This document shows, piece after piece, positions 60,538 to 64,000 of a DNA stretch of 64,000 nt. The notes under the pieces were generated by a model. It was not told where the DNA came from. It saw only the letters and a program-made list of their open reading frames with translations, and did no database searches. The stretch is taken from NCBI RefSeq assembly GCF_000335475.2, contig NZ_ANAH02000005.1:186001-250000 (forward strand), read 5' to 3'. This DNA is from Cystobacter fuscus DSM 2262. GTDB lineage: Bacteria; Myxococcota; Myxococcia; Myxococcales; Myxococcaceae. Position numbers and translations under genes: made by a program. Positions within the stretch are counted from its first letter, which is position 1. Every line of letters begins with the position of its first letter.

Positions 60538-61302
60538 CTAGCCGATGAGCTGCACCGGAGCGGAGTCCGACACCTGGGGCTGCGGCCGCGTCTCGAAGCG
60601 CAGCACGAGCGGCAGGTGATCCGAGGCCAGCTCGGACAGCGGCGAGCGGTAGGCCTGGAGCGACAGCGGCTTCACACCCTCGTCCACGTAGATGCGATCC
60701 AGCCGCAGCAGCGGAAAGCGGGAGGGGAAGGTGCGATCTCGTTGCTCCAGCTCCAGGGCCGCGTCGTGGATGGCCTGACGCGCCAGGCCGCGCACCGCGC
60801 CGGGCCCCCAATAGTTGAAGTCTCCACACACCACGAGCGGCACACTGCGCACGGCGTCGCGGAGGATGTCGGAGGACAGCAACAGGGACTCCTGCCGGCG
60901 GCGCTCGCGGATGCCCAGCCCCAGGTGCAGGCAGAAGAGGTGCAACTGCTGGCCCCCGCCCAGGTCCAGATCACAGCGCAGGGCGCCCCGGGGCTCGTTG
61001 TCGCCCACGCTCAGGTCGTAGTTGCGCGAGCGGAGGATGGGCAGCCGGGAGAGGATGGCGTTGCCGTAGCGGCGGCCGCCGCGCTCCACGTTGGGGCCGA
61101 ACGCCAGGTGCAGCCCCAACTGCCTGGCCAGGTGCTCGGGGTGATCATCCCGGGGCGTCACGCCCCGGTAGTCCCCCACTTCCTGGAGCGCGATGAGGTC
61201 CGCGTCGACTTCACGCAGCACCTCCTCCACCCGCTCCAGAGCGAAGCGGCCATCCGTCCCGATACCACTGTGAATGTTGTAGGAGACGAGCGTCAGCCCC
61301 AC
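60538..61302 (-). CDS. Endonuclease/exonuclease/phosphatase-family enzyme
   Basis: The product has 254 residues. The fold's motifs are all visible: TLVSYNIHSG, DLIALQEVG, LHLGLGIRER, VVCGDFNYWG and SDHLPLVLRF. Members include phosphodiesterases of nucleic acids and lipids; the short form without extra domains resembles YbhP/cardiolipin-linked proteins, where such a gene often neighbours a cardiolipin synthase, though none is here. GTG start at 61302. It begins 17 bases after the unknown gene upstream, probably co-transcribed. Confidence 0.87.
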   Translation of the reverse strand: MGLTLVSYNIHSGIGTDGRFALERVEEVLREVDADLIALQEVGDYRGVTPRDDHPEHLARQLGLHLAFGPNVERGGRRYGNAILSRLPILRSRNYDLSVGDNEPRGALRCDLDLGGGQQLHLFCLHLGLGIRERRRQESLLLSSDILRDAVRSVPLVVCGDFNYWGPGAVRGLARQAIHDAALELEQRDRTFPSRFPLLRLDRIYVDEGVKPLSLQAYRSPLSELASDHLPLVLRFETRPQPQVSDSAPVQLIG

Positions 61303-61318
61303 GGCGCCCCCGTCCCGC

Positions 61319-61780
61319 TCAAACCTGGACCAGCCGCAGACGCGCGGCGGCCATGCGGGCCGCCTCCATGGGCAGGGACAAGAGCCGCCCCGTGGCCCGG
61401 GTGGCGTCCTCGAGGCCCGACTGGACGGCGCGGAACTGGCGCAGCGCCTCGCCGAACACGTCGCGCAGGCTCTTGCCGCGCTCCACCATCGGCTCCTCGG
61501 CCAGGGGCAGCGCCCCAATGGGCTGGCCCCGATTGGTCGCCGTGGGCTTGAGGGGTGAATCGGCCGACAGGCCCGCCAGCGACTCGAGCTGCGCGTTCAT
61601 CGCGCGCACCTGGAGCAACTCCTCGGTCTCCGCGTGGGCACGGCCGTAGTGCAGTGCGGAATCCGACGAACGTTGCGACGCGCGCTTCTCGGACAGGTGC
61701 TGCTTGTCCCGACGGCGCAGACCCCGGCTCGGGGTGGACTTGGCAACGGTGAACGGCTCGAAGCTATAAGAACGCGACAT
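61319..61780 (-). CDS. Hypothetical protein of unknown function
   Basis: The product has 153 residues, basic N-terminal half (SRGLRRRDKQHLSEKRASQR), central disordered part and a C-terminal helix (VERGKSLRDVFGEALRQFRA). Not recognised. It precedes the endonuclease/exonuclease/phosphatase gene by 17 bases on the same strand. No upstream promoter stands out. Real coding is likely from codon bias and position. Confidence 0.55.
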   Translation of the reverse strand: MSRSYSFEPFTVAKSTPSRGLRRRDKQHLSEKRASQRSSDSALHYGRAHAETEELLQVRAMNAQLESLAGLSADSPLKPTATNRGQPIGALPLAEEPMVERGKSLRDVFGEALRQFRAVQSGLEDATRATGRLLSLPMEAARMAAARLRLVQV

Positions 61781-62036
61781 CCGATTATCTCCCCCTCAGA
61801 AAACGCCCTGGAAATCCCCTCGAAAAACGGATGGACAGAAGCTAGGTCGCCCTCCGGCCGGAGGGAACGATGGCTCATCCGGGGCCTTGTTCGCTCGCCT
61901 GCCCTCCGGGAGATGGGACGTGCCCCGCCCAGCCTCCCGGCAGTCGCCCAGGGGCCCGGGCCAGCGAGCGGGGGCCACCGCTCGCCCGTATTCCCGCGTT
62001 GACGCCCCCCCGGCGGCCCGCGCATATCTCCCCGCC

Positions 62037-62948
62037 GTGCTCAGCCTGTCCTGTCGGCGTCTGCCCCTCGTCCTGCTCGTCCTCGGTCTGTCGGCCTTCG
62101 CGGCCGAGCCCTCGCCCCAACTGTTCCTCCAGCCCGCCCGGGCCCGGCCGGGCGACCCGGTCCTCATCACCGTGCGCGGGCCGAAGGAGGCGCCCACGGG
62201 AACGCTGGGAGAGCGCCCCTTGCGCTTCTTCGCCGTGCCCGGGGGCTTCGCCGCCCTCATGGGCCTTCCCGTGGAGCAGGTGCCGGGACAATTGCCGCTG
62301 ACGGTGACGGTGGCGGGTGCTCCAGGCGCGGAGCCCCTGCTCCTCACCCACACGCTGGACGTGGTGGAGCCCGGGTGGCGCACGCGCACGCTGAAGGTGG
62401 CCAACAAGTTCGTGAAGCCCCCGCCCGAGGTGGAGGCCCGCCTGGAGGCGGATCAGGCCGCCTTCAGCACCGCCTTCGCGCAGCCCTTCGCCGAGCCCTT
62501 CTTCGACAAGGCCTTCGTCCTGCCACGCAAGGCGCGCGTCACCGCGCCGTATGGGGATCTGCGCACCTTCAACGGGCAGAAGCAGAGCCAGCACTTCGGC
62601 ACGGATCTCTCCGGGGGCACGGGCACACCCGTCTCCGCCGCCAACGGGGGCACGGTGGTGATGACGCGCGAGAACTACGCCGCGGGCAACACGGTGCTGC
62701 TCCACCACGGAGCCGGCCTCTACACGGCCTACTTCCACCTGTCGGCCATCGCCGTGAAGCAGGGCGAGCGCGTCAAGCGCGGACAGCTGCTCGGCAAGGT
62801 GGGCAACACGGGCCGCGTCACCGGGCCCCATCTGCACTGGGGCGCCCGCGTCGACGACCTGTGGGTGGACCCCACGACGCTGCTCCAACTGCAATTCACC
62901 GCTAGCGATCGTTCCACTTCGGGGGCCGCTTCTCGCGAAACGCGCTGA
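62037..62948 (+). CDS. M23-family peptidase (LytM domain)
   Basis: The product has 303 residues. A signal peptide (LPLVLLVLGLSAFAAEP) directs it out of the cytoplasm. The N-terminal part is beta-rich; the M23 domain has HFGTDLSGG (zinc His and Asp), and GPHLHWGARV with the final HxH. The first His-x3-Asp and HLH residues are all present, so it should be an active zinc endopeptidase cutting peptidoglycan cross-bridges. GTG start at 62037. Its last 47 bases overlap the convergent crotonase gene. Confidence 0.9.
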   Translation: MLSLSCRRLPLVLLVLGLSAFAAEPSPQLFLQPARARPGDPVLITVRGPKEAPTGTLGERPLRFFAVPGGFAALMGLPVEQVPGQLPLTVTVAGAPGAEPLLLTHTLDVVEPGWRTRTLKVANKFVKPPPEVEARLEADQAAFSTAFAQPFAEPFFDKAFVLPRKARVTAPYGDLRTFNGQKQSQHFGTDLSGGTGTPVSAANGGTVVMTRENYAAGNTVLLHHGAGLYTAYFHLSAIAVKQGERVKRGQLLGKVGNTGRVTGPHLHWGARVDDLWVDPTTLLQLQFTASDRSTSGAASRETR

Positions 62949-63690
62949 TGCCCTCGGCGGCGTCCTCGGCGAGCACGTTGAGCGACAGCTGCGAGGACAG
63001 GTACTCCAGCGCGGCGGGCAGGGGCAGATCCTCGGCGGTGAAGAAGGCCCGGCGGCCCAGGGCCAGCACCGCCTGGCTCTTGCCCGCGAGCTTGCCCACC
63101 AGCTCGGCCACCGCGGCCTCCAGTCCCTCCGCGGGCACCACGCGGTTGAGCAGTCCCAGGGCGAGCGCGTCGCGCGCCGTCAGCCGCTCGCCCGTGAGCA
63201 CCATCTCCAGGGAGCGCTTGCGGCCCACGTGCCGGTGCAAGAGCGCCATCATCATCATGGGGAAGAGCCCCACGTCGACCTCCGGCGTGCCCAGCTCGGC
63301 GTGCTCGGCGGCCACGGCCAGGTCACACGCGAGCACCAGTCCCAGGCCTCCCGCGAGCGCATGCCCGTTGACGCGCGCCACCGTGGGCTTGCGCACGTCC
63401 TGCAGACGCAGCAGCAACTGGCCGTAGGCGCGGCGCCCCTCGTGCGTGGCGAGAAAACCCCCTTCCCCACCGAGCTGCCCGAGATCTCCCCCGGCGCAGA
63501 ACACCCGCTCTCCCGCGCCCGTGAGCACCACCACGCGCACCGCGGGGTCCGCCTCGGCGCGCGTGAGCGCCTCGAGCAGGCCGTGCAGCACCTCGGGAGA
63601 GAGCGCGTTGCGCGCCCGCTCCCTGTTGATGATCAGGCGCGCTTGCCCACCTTCGGCCTCGTACCGGACGACGGACTCTCCTGCTTCCAT
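62902..63690 (-). CDS. Enoyl-CoA hydratase/isomerase family protein
   Basis: The product has 262 residues. Crotonase motifs include RNALSPEVLHGLLEAL, GAGERVFCAGGDLGQLG, GHALAGGLGLVLACDLAVA and the C-terminal SAFREKRPPKW. Acts on acyl-CoA thioesters, probably in beta-oxidation; the exact reaction is not shown. It lies downstream of, and overlaps by 58 bases, a TetR gene on the same strand, so it is probably repressed by that TetR protein. Confidence 0.9.
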   Translation of the reverse strand: MEAGESVVRYEAEGGQARLIINRERARNALSPEVLHGLLEALTRAEADPAVRVVVLTGAGERVFCAGGDLGQLGGEGGFLATHEGRRAYGQLLLRLQDVRKPTVARVNGHALAGGLGLVLACDLAVAAEHAELGTPEVDVGLFPMMMMALLHRHVGRKRSLEMVLTGERLTARDALALGLLNRVVPAEGLEAAVAELVGKLAGKSQAVLALGRRAFFTAEDLPLPAALEYLSSQLSLNVLAEDAAEGISAFREKRPPKWNDR

Positions 63691-64000
63691 GACGTCTCCG
63701 TGAGCGGGGCGGAGCTGGGAAGCACTCCGCGCAGAAAGGACTCGGCGATCTGCGCCTTGGCCCGATCCAGGGCCTCGGGGCTGCGGTCTTCCATCAGCCC
63801 GGACACGAAGGCGGTGAGCCCCATTTCGATGGAGCCGCACAAGAGCGAGGCGCAGAGCATGGGATCCAGCTCCGGGCGCAGCTGCCCCTCGGCCTGGGCG
63901 CGGGCGAACATGTCCGCCGCCATGCGGATGACGTCCAGGAAGGCCTGCTGGCGGCTGGCGACATGGCCGCCCGCGGGACTGCGGGCGATCTCCAGGATGA
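63633..64000 (-). CDS. TetR-family regulator, 3' part (5' end beyond window)
   Basis: Only the C-terminal ligand-binding part is present, running off the window edge. The visible protein reads ILEIARSPAGGHVASRQQ, then FLDVIRMAADMFARAQAEG, LRPELDPMLCASLLCGSIEMG and ends GTRPKVGKRA. This is the helical C-terminal domain of TetR proteins. The DNA-binding domain lies outside. It overlaps the crotonase gene by 58 bases, making a regulator-enzyme pair typical of fatty-acid-type control. Confidence 0.72.
   Translation of the reverse strand, partial: ILEIARSPAGGHVASRQQAFLDVIRMAADMFARAQAEGQLRPELDPMLCASLLCGSIEMGLTAFVSGLMEDRSPEALDRAKAQIAESFLRGVLPSSAPLTETSWKQESPSSGTRPKVGKRA

Overview
The window is about 64 kb of high-GC DNA (G/C-rich third codon positions, many GTG/TTG starts). 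It looks like a myxobacterial chromosome, most likely of the Cystobacter/Archangium/Melittangium group. The reasons are Asp/Gly-rich lipoprotein linkers, immunity-52 proteins beside a lipoprotein toxin, a kinase-tail-like Cys-rich protein, a large isoleucyl-tRNA synthetase, a CHASE2 cyclase and a bacterial deoxyhypusine-synthase homologue. I saw no rRNA, tRNA or CRISPR array. All family assignments come from reading motifs; no database search was run.

1-12.6 kb is ordinary chromosome. It holds arginine decarboxylase (speA), a stand-alone RsbRD-type sensor domain, a crotonase, a Coq4-family protein behind two tandem TGACC/GGTCA palindromes, a carotenoid oxygenase divergent from a MarR regulator with two TTGAG-N2-CTCAA operators, a secreted GH92 glycosidase with a nested discoidin domain, an esterase, and an ECF42 sigma factor with its DGPF (YCII) partner and a matching promoter.

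12.6-24.4 kb is an accessory mosaic. It carries a two-gene ATPase/HNH system related to Septu (12743-14643), two nearly identical Imm52 genes plus a third 3'-end scrap, a short lipoprotein operon, a decayed hydrolase, a lipoprotein toxin with a Tox-REase-5 domain paired with Imm52, a 123-bp MITE-like element, and a 1690-bp IS4-type insertion that splits an AAA ATPase gene and leaves an 11-bp target duplication. Broken copies of flanking genes (3' ends of the ECF42 gene and of a kinase-tail-like gene) and a 33-bp direct repeat mark the joints. It reads as a locus where competition and defence modules have been repeatedly inserted and exchanged.

24.4-45.4 kb contains ileS, two tandem divergent SDR/LysR pairs separated by an 83-bp scrap of ileS, a TRIC-type membrane protein, an MFS exporter, a periplasmic glycerophosphodiesterase, an acyltransferase, unknown proteins, OsmC, the deoxyhypusine-synthase homologue, a PHP phosphoesterase, a cytochrome P450 and a chemoreceptor.

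45.5-55 kb carries respiratory complex I genes in two transcription units, nuoAB and nuoCDGHI. A thioesterase and a class III cyclase lie between them. nuoE, nuoF and nuoJ-N are not in the window. A thioredoxin-like 2Fe-2S ferredoxin follows nuoI. 55-64 kb has a CHASE2 cyclase that has lost transition-state residues, a cluster of small membrane-anchored stress-type proteins, an endonuclease/exonuclease/phosphatase-family enzyme, an M23 peptidase, an enoyl-CoA hydratase, and a TetR gene cut by the window edge.
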